In this document: positions 35,624 to 46,274 of the stretch, in pieces
Position numbering within the stretch: position 1 is the first letter of the stretch
Layout of the letters: every line of letters starts with the position of its first letter
DNA from: Paramyrothecium sp. XJ0827
Lineage: Eukaryota > Ascomycota > Sordariomycetes > Hypocreales > Stachybotryaceae
Length of the DNA: 64,000 nt
Direction of reading: 5' to 3'
NCBI GenBank assembly: GCA_020881915.1
Contig: JAJFPB010000002.1
Coordinates: forward strand, 1,302,001 to 1,366,000
Notes under the pieces: model-generated
What the model was told of the DNA's origin: nothing
Databases searched by the model: none
What the model saw: only the letters and a program-made list of their open reading frames with translations
Position numbers and translations under genes: made by a program

Positions 35624-35962
35624 TCATTTGACTAGTTCCCATTCCTCTCCAGCGCCGTCAATCTTCGTCACAACTGCTTGATCGATTTCTCCCGAGGCCA
35701 GCAGATTTCTCTTCAAGTCTTTGAAATACATTCCGCAGCTGTGTCCGCCGAGGATCATTCCACCGCCCTTGTCAACTCGAACAAGTTCCTGGCTGTCAAC
35801 ACCGTTGGAAATGATGATACGATCGTCACCAATCATGATTTTTTTCCTCTTCGCTATGGTCACCTTCAATGCGGATGCGGATGCGCGTCCAGGCCCGGCG
35901 CGAAACATAGATGCGACCTGAGTATGCCCACCAGTGTAGATTCCGTCAGTCGAAGAATGCAT
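35624..35962 (-). CDS. Orphan hypothetical protein, possibly the last exon of a longer gene
   Basis: An open frame of 112 residues from the first ATG, ending GAGEEWELVK. It contains a basic stretch (KVTIAKRKKIMIGDD), short alternating hydrophobic strands (RIIISNG, GGGMILGGHSCGMYF) and charged helices, so composition is protein-like and not low complexity. I do not recognise a family. The frame continues upstream beyond the ATG to about 36019. A separate open frame at 36012-36197 could be an earlier exon, joined by an unusually short intron of about 38 nt with a poor donor, so the true 5' end is uncertain. It lies in an AT-rich, gene-poor stretch. It may be a fast-evolving gene or a relic. Confidence 0.35.
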   Translation of the reverse strand: MHSSTDGIYTGGHTQVASMFRAGPGRASASALKVTIAKRKKIMIGDDRIIISNGVDSQELVRVDKGGGMILGGHSCGMYFKDLKRNLLASGEIDQAVVTKIDGAGEEWELVK

Positions 35963-36992
35963 TTGAGCCTGTCGAAAAAGAAGTGTGCTATGGGTTTCAG
36001 CCAACTGTTTCAATATCAATGCAGTCGGGAAGATTCAAGCCAAGCTTGGGCCGCTGTGGCGGGCTGAAGTTAGCAGCGGTAACGTCATGCCGAGGCAGCT
36101 CGACGACAGCTCCCTGGAGCTGAGGTCGTAGACTCTGCAAGGCTGACCTTTTGCCGTGCAAGAAAGTCGGCGGAAATCCCGGCATCCAGGCAAACAAGAA
36201 ATTGTCTGAGACATCTCTAAATACCTCGACGAGTCAAAGCTCCAAGATAACGGTACCAATCATCTTCGGAGACTAACGACCAATCCAATATCTCGGACCG
36301 AGCTGACTATTTGCAGGTTGATGTCCCTGACCACAACTGAAACCGGGCTTGGCTGGGCTTTTGAGATGTAAAATGATAAAAATGGGCATGTCTTTGAAAT
36401 GCACGGGCTCAGATCTTCATCGGCGTTTCATGCCTGCCCAGGTCTAACAAACTGAGCCTATCGAGTTCCTCCATTTGACCATTCTTTAAGACAACTTGCG
36501 TCAAGGCTGAGCAACTCCCTCGTCAGAAAGCTGTCGATAGGGTTGTCTTGCAAGCCTGCCGTCCTATCATAGTAGCTACCTTACGAAATCCTTGATGGTG
36601 ACTTAAACTAGATGTGGATCTCTCGGGGTTATCACTGATGTAGTCATAATGTTGGTCATGCTCTCAGCTAACATAAACCACTCAAGACATAGTTAGCTGA
36701 AGCGTCAAAGAGCCTGCAAGATAGTAGTCTTGACGATCAATAATCTAATCGTGATCCATGCTTCCCACTGCGGCATTGTGAGGTTTCGGAACGTCCTTGC
36801 TCACTAGCTGGCAAGCAAGCCATGACCAAAGGAGACGGGGAAAAAATAAAAACAGATTTTTTCTTTCTAAGAAGACAGACATATACTAACATGCTTAACA
36901 GGGCTCTGAGATACAAATTGTCGGCTCTCTGCTCCTTTCAGAGTGAGAAACAATCTCCTCATCCCGGCTGACAAGACGCATCGCATCTCAAC
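35963..36992. other. AT-rich intergenic region upstream of the CPPG-repeat gene
   Basis: About 1 kb with no supported gene, though 36012-36260 may hold 5' exons of the orphan ORF. A-runs near 36840-36875 come before the start codon of the repeat protein and probably belong to its promoter. Confidence 0.45.
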
Positions 36993-39185
36993 ATGGCACC
37001 GCCACTCAAAGTCTTTCTCATTGCCCTGAGCACTTCCCTTACCAGCGCACAAGGATCCATTCCCGAAATGCCAAAATATCCTCTGGCTATTCGGCCCCTT
37101 GCGCAGATACCTCTTCTCGTGCCAAATGCTAGTGGCGGGACGCTTCAGAGGCAGGGGCCGCCTGCTCGCATGATCACCATTGATGATATTCGTCCTGTCA
37201 ATGATGCTGAGGGCAACCCTCGCTGTTGCCAGGTCGGTACCGTCAACGATGGACGTGGGTGTGTGTTCCCGGAGTCGAACGTCTGCCCCCCAGGCACTAC
37301 ACTTGACGGCAACGTCTGCGTGAGCAACGGTGGGCCTCAGTGCGGTGCAGGCCTAGTCTACAACGGAAAGACCTGCATTTATGAAGTTCCACCCGCATGT
37401 CCTCCAGGCGGAAAGTTTAATGGACTCATCTGCCAGTCGGAAAGCGATCCAGCCTGCAGGCCCGGTCAGCAATGGGATGGTCAAAATTGTGTTTCTTTTA
37501 GCCCTCCGAGCTGCCCTCCTGGCTTCTATGTGGTTGGCAACACATGCTTTTCTAAAGTGCCCCCATCTTGTCCACCAGGTCTGAAATTTGAGGGCCAGAG
37601 CTGTGTGGGTTCGCAGCCTCCGGAATGTCCACCGGGAACGCACCTGGAGGAAGGGCTCTGTCTCGCCTCAAACCCTCCGCATTGCCCGCCAGGTTACGAT
37701 TTTGATCATGGCAACTGCATCCATAAGGATGATCCTCTCTGTCTGGGCGGCTCGGCTTTTGATGGCTCCACATGTTTGTCAAAGAAGCCTCCGCAATGCA
37801 GGTATGGCAAGTTTGTCGGAAAGATCTGCGAGTCTGAGGAGCCTCCCAGATGTCCACCTGGTTCGCGTTTGGAAGGGACAACATGCTACTCCGAGAAGCC
37901 GGCAAGCTGCCCCCCAGGCACTGTTCTCTCGTTAGACAAGGCCACAAGCATAACGGCATGCTGCCCAAAGGGGTTGGAGTACAGTGGCGGCAATTGCGTG
38001 AGAGAAACCCCTAGTGAGGAAGAATGTACACCCGGGACACGATACGAGGATGGCAGATGTTACGTGGGACCCAAGACGGATCCATCCTGCCCCGACGGTT
38101 CTCGCCTCGACGGTGAATTCTGTCTTTTCACCACATCCCTCGAATGCCCTGGAGATAGTGCATATCATGGCGGCAAATGTGTGTTCGATACAGCCCCTAC
38201 TTGCCCAGAGGGATCTACCTTCGACGGAACCAAATGCGTCATTGACAAGGCTCCTGAATGCCCACCGGACTCCATCTTAATTGGCAAACACTGCCACTCC
38301 AACGCAGACCCAGTCTGCCCGCCAGGCATTACTTACATTGGTGATCTATGTGTCTCTCAGACTTTGCCAGAGTGTCCGCCTAAATCGAGTCTTCGCGGGA
38401 AATTCTGCGTATTCCCTGATTTGCCAGTTTGTGAGGATAGCTCAAGCCTCAACGACAATAAGTGCGCCTCGCCAGAACCGCCAAAGTGTCCCCGAGGCAC
38501 TACTTTCTTTGTTGGCAAATGCATTCCTGAGGGTCGCCCGAGCTGCGGCCCGGGCTTCTCCTTCGATGGAAATGCATGCGTTTCTGGTGACCGCCCAGTT
38601 TGTCTTCCCGGTTCTACCTTCTTCGAAAGGGACCTGCGTTTCAAAAGAGCGCCCTGGGTGCGCGGCTAACGCATACTTTGACGGCACGAATGCGTGTTCA
38701 GGGACGGCCCCAAATGTGCTGCGGGCCTCGTCTTCGACGGCCCAACATGCGTCTCTCCTGATCGCCCAAAGTGCCCACCTGGCACCGTCTTTCACGGGGT
38801 AAGGTGCAATTCCAGCCTAGAGCCGCGCTGTCCGCCGGGAACTGTGCATGATGGAGAGAGCAGCTGCACCACCAAGGATAAGCCTGAATGTCCTCCTGGC
38901 ACAGAACTCAGGGGCGACGCCTGCGTTTCGATCAACCCACCGCACTGTCCGCCAGGATCCTCCCGCAAAGGCACCAAGTGCGTCTCGGAGATCCCCCCTA
39001 CATGCCCGCCTGGATTGGTCCCTGAAGGAACCAACTGTGTTTCCAATAAGCCCCCAACCTGCCCTGAGGGCACTCTTTTCGACGGCAACCGCTGTGTTGT
39101 TGGCAAGGCAACAGAGTGCTACAGTCCAAGTGTTTGCCCACCAGTTGGGGCGCCTGCTCTCACTGTTGCGGCGGCTGCTGCTTAG
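36993..39185 (+). CDS. Secreted cysteine-rich protein of ~30 tandem 19-residue CPPG repeats, with a frameshift pair
   Basis: The frame opens with a signal peptide (MAPPLKVFLIALSTSLTSAQ) and a 60-residue leader, then an array of about thirty units of the form C-P-P-G-x5-G-x2-C-x7, two Cys per unit, period 19 residues (57 bases). The layout recalls the Cys-rich repeats of apicomplexan oocyst-wall proteins and other extracellular matrix or wall proteins; relation is not shown. The frame stops at TAA 38667-38669 and the same frame reopens at once, with repeats continuing to 39185 and ending in an Ala-rich tail. Between about 38625 and 38690 the repeat pattern runs in the +1 frame, so one base appears gained and one lost. 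Either this is two compensating indels in the assembly, about 730 residues being intended, or the real product ends at 558 residues. Function is unknown; a disulfide-rich wall or adhesive protein is a fair guess. Confidence 0.72.
37260..39140 (+). repeat. Coding tandem array, 57-base period
   Basis: About thirty degenerate 57-base units encode the C-x10-C-x7 repeat of the secreted protein. DNA identity between units is low while Cys, Pro and Gly positions are kept, which points to an old array under protein-level selection rather than a recent expansion. One unit near 37920-37990 is longer and carries an extra CC pair. Confidence 0.85.
38620..38700 (+). other. Compensating frameshift segment in the CPPG array
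   Basis: In the main frame this segment reads FFERDLRFKRAPWVRG then stop. In the next frame it reads KGTCVSKERPGCAANAYFDG, a perfect repeat unit, after which the pattern returns to the main frame (ECVFRDGPKC). A spurious extra base in the GAAAGGG run near 38626 and a missing base near 38688 would explain it. Confidence 0.75.
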
Positions 39186-41240
39186 CCCACTGGTAAGACA
39201 GACGTCGAACTAATACGAAGGCTTCATATTACGTGTCGTAAACTTAGTTCTTCAGGCCGGTAATGGGCAAGCTCATACAGTTGAGATAGGTAGTAGTCGG
39301 ACACTTCTGTGGCCATCGGAAATAATAATTTACATGGTCCTACACAACATTGAGTTGATTTTTTCGCCTTCATTTATCATGGTGGCCTGTCAAGAACATC
39401 AGCCATCAAGTTGCAACCTTCAGCCCTCCGTGTTAACAGGATTTATTGGAGACTCGGTGTTCAAAAGACCAGACGAATACCGTGTGTATTCATGAAAACT
39501 TCCAGCAATCTCAAGGAATTTGAGGGTTTCTTCTGGGCTAGATTCACAACTTGACTGTCAAATTCCTGCCTCCTTTCCTTGGCCAGAGCTGTGGCCTTAA
39601 GACATGCGGTTTTGATTGTGATTATTGTGAATGACTGCCAGAAATGGCTTTGCCAATCAGTATAGCCTTAATCTCTGGCGAGTTTGTCCAAATAGAAATA
39701 TTCCGGTCACTGAGTGAGCATTGTGTCATCGAATGTTTATGGCTGTAGTAAGCGGCACAGATAATTAGAGATAGCACGGTAACTGAGATAGTGTGATTGG
39801 ATGAGCAGGAAATGCATCGTGCTTTAGCTACCCTACAGCTCTAATAAGGGCTAGCCTATGGATCTTACAGGATACGTGTACGGAATTTACATCTTCTCTT
39901 CATCAAGTTGGATTCTAGAAATTGACCAAACGATGTTACTGTTCAGGCAACTGCGCGAGCTACAGTATCAGTCGCATTTTTAGCTGTCTTGTTTTTGCGT
40001 TGCGGAATTCACAAGTTAGTCCTTGTGATAGGTAAACCACGGCCAGCCCGTTTTGCAAGGGCATTTAAAACTGCAAGCACATTCAATGGAGAATATGCTA
40101 GTGCAAATCTTTCCCACTTCCAGGGCTAATTGCATCTGCGGCATGCAACAGGCCGTTCTCGACGTTCGAGACTGAAACATGATGTGTGTACTCGATCTAC
40201 CAGAAGATACGGGGGTGGTGCAGTTTGACTCTCATGGAACTCCTTTTCAGCGGAAAATTACAGTAAGGCTTTGGGTGGAGGAGGAGCAGAGATGCCTATG
40301 AACAAGCATACTAAGTCATTTCATGATCTCAAGGAATTGAGTTCTCAATTCAACACCTTGCCTTGGGACGTGCTTCGAAGGATACTTTCATGTGTACCTA
40401 AGGTTCAATCCATCATTCTTTACGCTAAATCTCGTCTAGAATACACAGGACAAGTACTCTATACAGCGTGTCACTCCAAGAGAACTTTTCCAAGGTACCC
40501 TCACGGTTCCTGTTGGTGCCAGATGTACCTCAAGTCGTTCAATAGTACCTTGCCCTGCCCTCGGCACAGTGCTGTGCCTGTCCCGTTCCATCCTTGAGGT
40601 ACCTTGCGAGCCAAGGTGCGGCACGCCTCCTAGGACGGCTTCCGCTCGTACACCTCCGCCTGTCAGCTTTCGAATTCGAGGCACTCATGCTTTCTTCCAA
40701 TGAAGCATATTGCCACAGAGAGGGTTTATTTAGTGGTCGCGGAGTTGCGAACCGCCACCCTCACTGTGCTGTTCCGAAAGGCATCCCACAAGCCTCGACT
40801 TGGGAGGCTTGAGAGTAATGCCTCAAGTCACTCTACCTCGGAGGCAAGGGTCGATACTTCTGTTCATGCGGTGGTGGGCCCTGAGGCGCAGGGTAGAGTA
40901 CATGCGTTAGGATGAGGCCGTGATTGGCACCAGGGCTTCTGTCGTCATCGCCTAACAGCAGCCGAAGGTGCCATTGCCCCGCATCGATCCCACTGATTAC
41001 CCCTCCAGTACGTACCTCAAATGCTCCACAACAGCTCACGGTTTGGTTGGGAGCAACAGGGTCGAACACACGCTCCGTTACAGCTGGTTGGTAGCACGGC
41101 AGCAAGGTGAAGTACCTGGCTTGAGCTTGAGAAGCTCTTCTTTTTAAACCGCTGCCCCCGGCTCCTCCCTCGAAGACCTCTCCCGACTCTTTTCCATCTC
41201 CACCGTACACAGATCCAACTCGTCTACACACAAGATCATC
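39186..41240. other. Two-kilobase gene-free gap
   Basis: The left part, to about 40270, is AT-rich with no credible frames. The right part is more balanced and rich in ACCT/AGGT words, with GGTACC palindromes at 40494-40499 and 40598-40604; it should contain the promoter and CT-rich leader (about 41150-41240) of the FKBP12 gene. Confidence 0.55.
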
Positions 41241-41916
41241 ATGGGTGTTACCAAGACTACTCACCAGGAGGGCTCCGGCGCTCAGCCTACGCCTGGCCAG
41301 ACCGTCACCATCGAGTACACTGGCTACTTGAAGGACACCTCCAAGCCCGACAACAAGGGCAACAAGTACGTCGCGGTTTTTCTCACCGGCGTATAGCTGT
41401 GCTGTTGACTTGTACTGACAATTGGCCGCCTACAGGTTCGACTCTTCCGTCGGCCGAGGCGATTTCGTCGTCAAGATCGGCGTTGGCCAGGTTATCAAGG
41501 GTACGAGCAACCGATGATTGCAACCCCCAATGGGACCTACCGACGAAAAACTGACGAGTGAGAATAGGCTGGGACGAGGGTGTCACCCAAATGAAGGTTG
41601 GCGAGAAGGCCACCCTGGACATCAGCAGGTATGCAATTCTCCCGTCGGCACAGCCGTATCTTCCATGCCCGGAAAGGTTCGCCTGCTAACTTTCAATTCT
41701 TAGTGACTACGGATACGGAGCTCGGTAAGCATAGTTGACGGTACTGTTTGCTGCAATCAAGTACTAACAAGATCTCAAGCGGCTTCACCGGCCACATTCC
41801 TCCCAACGCTGACCTTATCTTGTAAGTTTGACTCCGAAGCATGGAAATTATATCCACACTGGCATGTCTAACATCTGTGTCTTTAAAGCGACGTCCACCT
41901 GAAGAAGGTTGCCTAA
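41241..41916 (+). CDS. FKBP12-type peptidyl-prolyl cis-trans isomerase
   Basis: Small cytosolic prolyl isomerase, the receptor of FK506 and rapamycin. Six exons: 41241-41365, 41436-41500, 41568-41628, 41704-41724, 41780-41821 and 41889-41916; introns are 70, 67, 75, 55 and 67 nt; 113 residues. Exon 4 is a 21-base microexon. The spliced product shows VTIEYTGYLKD, the fungal insertion before KFDSS, then GQVIKGWDEGV with the drug-pocket Trp, SDYGYGARG with the pocket Tyr, and IPPNADLIFDVHL. These are the FKBP12 active-site segments, and length matches the single-domain class. Every exon junction restores family sequence, so the model is firm although no frame longer than 42 codons exists. The CT-rich leader and the GGTACC elements upstream are shared with neighbouring housekeeping genes. 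Confidence 0.95.
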
Positions 41917-42894
41917 ATTCGAAGGTAGCGGTGCGAATGCGATTTCAGAAGAGGGCTTGGCTTGCGCAGGTTGGAGTACCGTCTTCTGCCGCTTGAGAAC
42001 TGTATCGGGAGGTAGAGAGTGGGCTCCAAACACAAGCATCAGATCCATCCTTTGGTAGTCATCTTGAGGATTGCAGAAAGACTATTAAATAAATAAAAAA
42101 AGACTTGTCTTCCACTATGTCCGCTGCGTCACCTTTCCTTTCTGGAGAAGTTTCACCGTGGAATCAGGTTCATCAAAAGACGTGACTCTGTGCTGAACGT
42201 CAATGTTCCCTTTCTTACAATTAGTAATGTTGACAAGCGGGAATGGCAAGTTATAAATCAGTATGACCATGGCAGCGGCAGTATTACTTTGCTCATTTGT
42301 CATCCTCCAGCTCCGAAGCCCGCAACTCACATCTACCAGTGGGTGTGGTAGGTCAGGTACGCAAAGTAGTTCCAGGGTAGGCGCGCCGCTATGCTAAGAC
42401 CCCCAAGGCGGGGTTTTTAGGAATCGCTAGTGGCCATCATTGGCAAGGCCTAGAGTAGGTGCCTCTAGCATTGCCCCTCACCCAGCTCGCCGCTGAGGTA
42501 CGGCAAGGTAAGGTACCTCAGGTACCTTAGCTTGCCTGGCGGTCCCGCCTCTTGTGACACGCTCGCCCGCATTACCTCATCCGTGCCTGCTCCAACTCCT
42601 TCTACCATCTTCCCATACCATATCCCATTCTCTACTTTTTTCCCCATCTCTAACAGACGAGGTAGCCTGAAGTTGCCGCAACATTCACCTTTATCTGCGA
42701 CATTCTCATCGTAGCAAGAAGCCTACGACACCGTCACTACATCCGCACAAGCTGTCGTTTGGTGGGGTGGTAGCCGGATCGCGCAGTGACGATCTGACTC
42801 TCAAGCCTCCAAGATTCCGTCGTCTACCAGCTCCGAAACGCTGGGGAAGCGGAAGCTCTCCAACGGACAGTTTGAGCCGTCTGTCAAACGTATC
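41917..42894. other. Leader and promoter of the ubiquitin E1 gene
   Basis: About 980 bases between FKBP12 and E1. Two GGTACCT elements at 42512-42518 and 42521-42527 lie back to back in a stretch dense in AAGGTA words. A CT-rich tract (42580-42660) suggests the transcription start. The final 100 bases form an open frame joined in phase to the E1 start codon (see findings). Confidence 0.6.
42512..42527 (+). promoter_or_regulatory. Paired GGTACCT element upstream of E1
   Basis: Two copies of GGTACCT separated by two bases, within a longer run of AGGTA words. The core GGTACC is a palindrome and recurs in other leaders of this window. It may be a binding site for a general factor; the factor is unknown to me. 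Confidence 0.4.
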
Positions 42895-45800
42895 ATGGCT
42901 GTAAGTCTTAGCCAGCTTGCCTCCTGTTCTCGTTGCCGCCCCGCTGCAGTTTCACACTCCTTCCTTTCCATGCCTAGATGTGCGTGGCGAGACAGCGCAT
43001 CTCCAATCCACATTAAGTCTACATGGCCGCGAAACTGATTTTTGCTTCATCCTCCAGCAGCAAAAACTACCCGAAGTCGACCTCGCGACGCGAGTCCAGG
43101 TCGACGAGTCCGTCGTCGGCCACACCGACATCGATGAATCCCTTTACAGCCGTCAGCTCTATGTCCTGGGCCACGAAGCCATGAGGCGCATGGGCGCTTC
43201 CAATGTTCTGGTTGTCGGACTCAAAGGACTTGGAGTTGAAATCGCGAAGAATATTGCCCTGGCTGGTGTCAAGAGCCTCACTCTCTATGACCCTGCCCCC
43301 GTACAGCTATCCGACCTCTCCGCTCAATTCTTCCTGACACCAGGTGATGTTGGAAAGCCCAGAGATGCCGTCACAGCGCCTCGTGTTGCCGAATTGAATG
43401 CATACACCCCCGTTAAGGTTCACCAGTCTCCTGGGTATGTAGACTGTTCGCCTTGTTCTGCTCTCTTTCTCGCTAACGGTTGACCACCTTGTATAGGCTT
43501 GACGATAACCTTTCTCAATTCGACAAGTACCAGGTCGTGGTGCTGACAAACTTACCGATCCAATATCAAAAGTCTGTCAGCGACTACTGCCACTCGAAGA
43601 ATATTTTTGTGGTTGTAGTCGACACGTACGGTCTGTTCGGCTCTATCTTCTGCGACTTTGGCGACAAGTTCACGGTCATTGATTCCACCGGCGAGACTCC
43701 TCTGAGTGGTATCATCGCCGGCATCGATGAGGAAGGCTTAGTCTCGGCTTTGGACGAAACTCGCCACGGACTTGAGGATGGCGATTATGTTACTTTCTCG
43801 GAAATCGAGGGCATGGAGGCCTTGAATGGCTGCGAGCCGCGCAAGATCACTGTGAAGGGACCTTACACCTTTTCCATTGGAGATGTGTCTGGACTTGGCC
43901 AATACAAACGCGGAGGCATCTATCAACAAGTCAAGATGCCACTTCCTATTACTTTCAAGAACTTTACAGCAGCTCTCAAGGAGCCGGAATTTGTCATATC
44001 TGACTACGCCAAATTTGATCGCCCGCAGCAACTGCATTTGGGATTCCAAGCTCTTCATGCGTTCCAAGTAGCCAAGAACCGCCTTCCTAATCCCATGGAT
44101 GACCAGGATGCCACTATCGTCTTAGAGGCAGCAAAGAAGTTTGCGGCTGAGGAAAAAATCGAGGTCGAGTTCGACGAGAACCTGTTGAAAGAGCTCAGCT
44201 ACCAGGCTCAAGGCGACCTCACCCCTATGGCTGCATTCTTTGGTGGCATCGCTGCTCAGGAAGTTTTGAAGGCTGTTTCTGGCAAATTCCAACCCATCAA
44301 GCAGTGGATGTACTTTGACTCCCTTGAGTCGCTACCCAAAAACTTCAAGAGAACCCCCGAGCTTTGCAAGCCTATCGGAAGTCGATATGACGCCCAGATT
44401 GCCGTCTTTGGCACGGAGTTTCAGGACAAGCTTGCCAACTTGAAGCAATTCTTGGTTGGTGCCGGTGCTATCGGTTGCGAGATGCTGAAGAATTGGGCTA
44501 TGATGGGTTTGGGATCGGGCCCCAATGGAAGGATTTATGTCACAGACATGGACTCCATTGAGAAGAGCAATCTCAATCGCCAATTCCTTTTCCGTGCTGC
44601 CGACGTAGGTCACATGAAGAGTGACTGCGCCGCGAGGGCTGTGCAGCGCATGAACCCTGATCTTCAGGGCCACATCGAGACATTCAAGGACCGAGTTAGT
44701 GCCGATACTGAGAGTGTCTTCAATGAGGCATTCTGGGAAAATCTTGATGGTGTGACAAACGCGCTTGACAACGTCGAAGCTCGAACCTACGTCGACAGAC
44801 GCTGCGTCTTTTTCCGCAAGCCTCTCCTCGAGAGCGGCACCCTCGGAACCAAGGGCAATACGCAAGTTATCCTGCCACATTTGACTGAGTCGTATTCATC
44901 TTCACAGGACCCTCCTGAAAAGGATTTCCCCATGTGCACGATTCGAAGCTTTCCCAACAGGATCGAGCACACGATTGCTTGGTCAAAGGAGTACATGTTT
45001 GAAAGGTGCTTCGTCAAGGCTCCCCAGACTGTCAACTTGTACCTGACCCAGCCCAACTTTTTGGAGACTACGCTGAAGCAAGGTGGCAACCAGAAGGAGA
45101 CGCTGGAGACTATTCGCAACTACCTGACCACTGAGCGTCCCCGCACTTTCGAGGACTGCATCGCATGGGCTCGCATGTTGTTCGAGACTGAATTCGCAAA
45201 CAAGATCCAGCAGTTGCTCTACAACTTCCCTAAGGACGCTACCACCTCTGGCGGCACGCCTTTCTGGTCCGGTCCCAAGCGAGCACCGGACGCTCTTCGA
45301 TTCGACCCTAACAACCCTACCCACTTCGGGTTCATCGTTGCCGCTGCGAACCTTCATGCCTTCAACTACAACATCAAGTCTCCCGGCCTAGACAGGGATC
45401 TGTATCTTCGAGAACTCGAGAATGTCATTGTTCCCGATTTTTCTCCGGACTCTAGTGTCAAGATTCAAGCTGACGATAAGGAGCCTGTATGTCAATCAAG
45501 CCAAGAATATTATTTTTACATGATTGTGTGCTAATCTTGCCTTAGGACCCTAATGCTGGTGGTTCAGATGATCAGGACGAGCTGGAAAAGATCATTGCTG
45601 GCATTCCGTCGGCCAAGACGCTTTCGGGCTTCCAGCTGGTGCCGGTTGATTTTGAGAAGGACGACGATAGCAACCACCACATTGACTTTATCACTGCCTG
45701 CAGCAACCTGCGTGCGGAGAATTATAAGATCGAGCCTGCGGACCGACACAAGACAAAGTTTATCGCCGGAAAGATCATCCCGGCCATTGCCACCACCACG

Positions 45801-46274
45801 GCACTAGTGACTGGTCTCGTCGTGCTTGAGCTCTACAAGATTGTGGGCGGACAAGATGACATTGAGAAGTACAAGAACGGCTTCATCAACCTGGCGCTGC
45901 CGTTCTTTGGATTCAGCGAGCCCATTGCGAGCCCCAAGGTCGAGTACCAAGGACCAGAGGGTAAAGTCACGCTCGACAAAATTTGGGACCGGTTTGAGGT
46001 TGATGACATCACCTTGCAAGAACTCCTTGACTACTTCAAGGAGAAGGGCCTTACAATCAGCATGCTCAGTTCAGGCGTCAGCCTGCTGTACGCAAGCTTC
46101 TACCCCCCTGCTAAGCTCAAGGAGCGCTACCCTCTGAAGCTCAGCAAGCTTGTGGAGACTATTTCCAAGACTCCCATTCCTGAGCACCAGAAGGAAGTTA
46201 TTTTCGAGATAGTGGCAGAGGATGTAGAGGAGCAGGACGTCGAAGTACCCTACATTAAGGTCAAGGTTAGGTAA
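42895..46274 (+). CDS. UBA1: Ubiquitin-activating enzyme E1
   Basis: ATP-dependent E1 that adenylates ubiquitin, holds it as a thioester and passes it to E2 enzymes in cytosol and nucleus. Exons are 42895-42900 (only Met-Ala), 43058-43434, 43497-45486 and 45546-46274; introns are 157, 62 and 59 nt; 1033 residues. The inactive adenylation half contains [20 protein letters not shown] and [12 protein letters not shown]. The active half has [13 protein letters not shown] and NLNRQFLFR with the Arg needed for ATP. The catalytic Cys is Cys608 in [11 protein letters not shown] (yeast Cys600). The C-terminal ubiquitin-fold domain ends [11 protein letters not shown]. Intron 1 ends in a tandem CAGCAG acceptor, so Gln3 may be optional. 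Upstream in-frame sequence may add an N-terminal nuclear signal. Confidence 0.96.

Noticed and set aside
38638..38701. Intron hypothesis for the break in the CPPG array
   Set aside because: A GT...CTAAC...CAG pattern exists, but removing it leaves the reading in the wrong phase and deletes a perfect repeat unit.
38281..38802. 173-codon frame in the second phase of the CPPG array
   Set aside because: Only its short part around 38625-38690 matches the repeat; the rest is a frame-shifted reading of the array.
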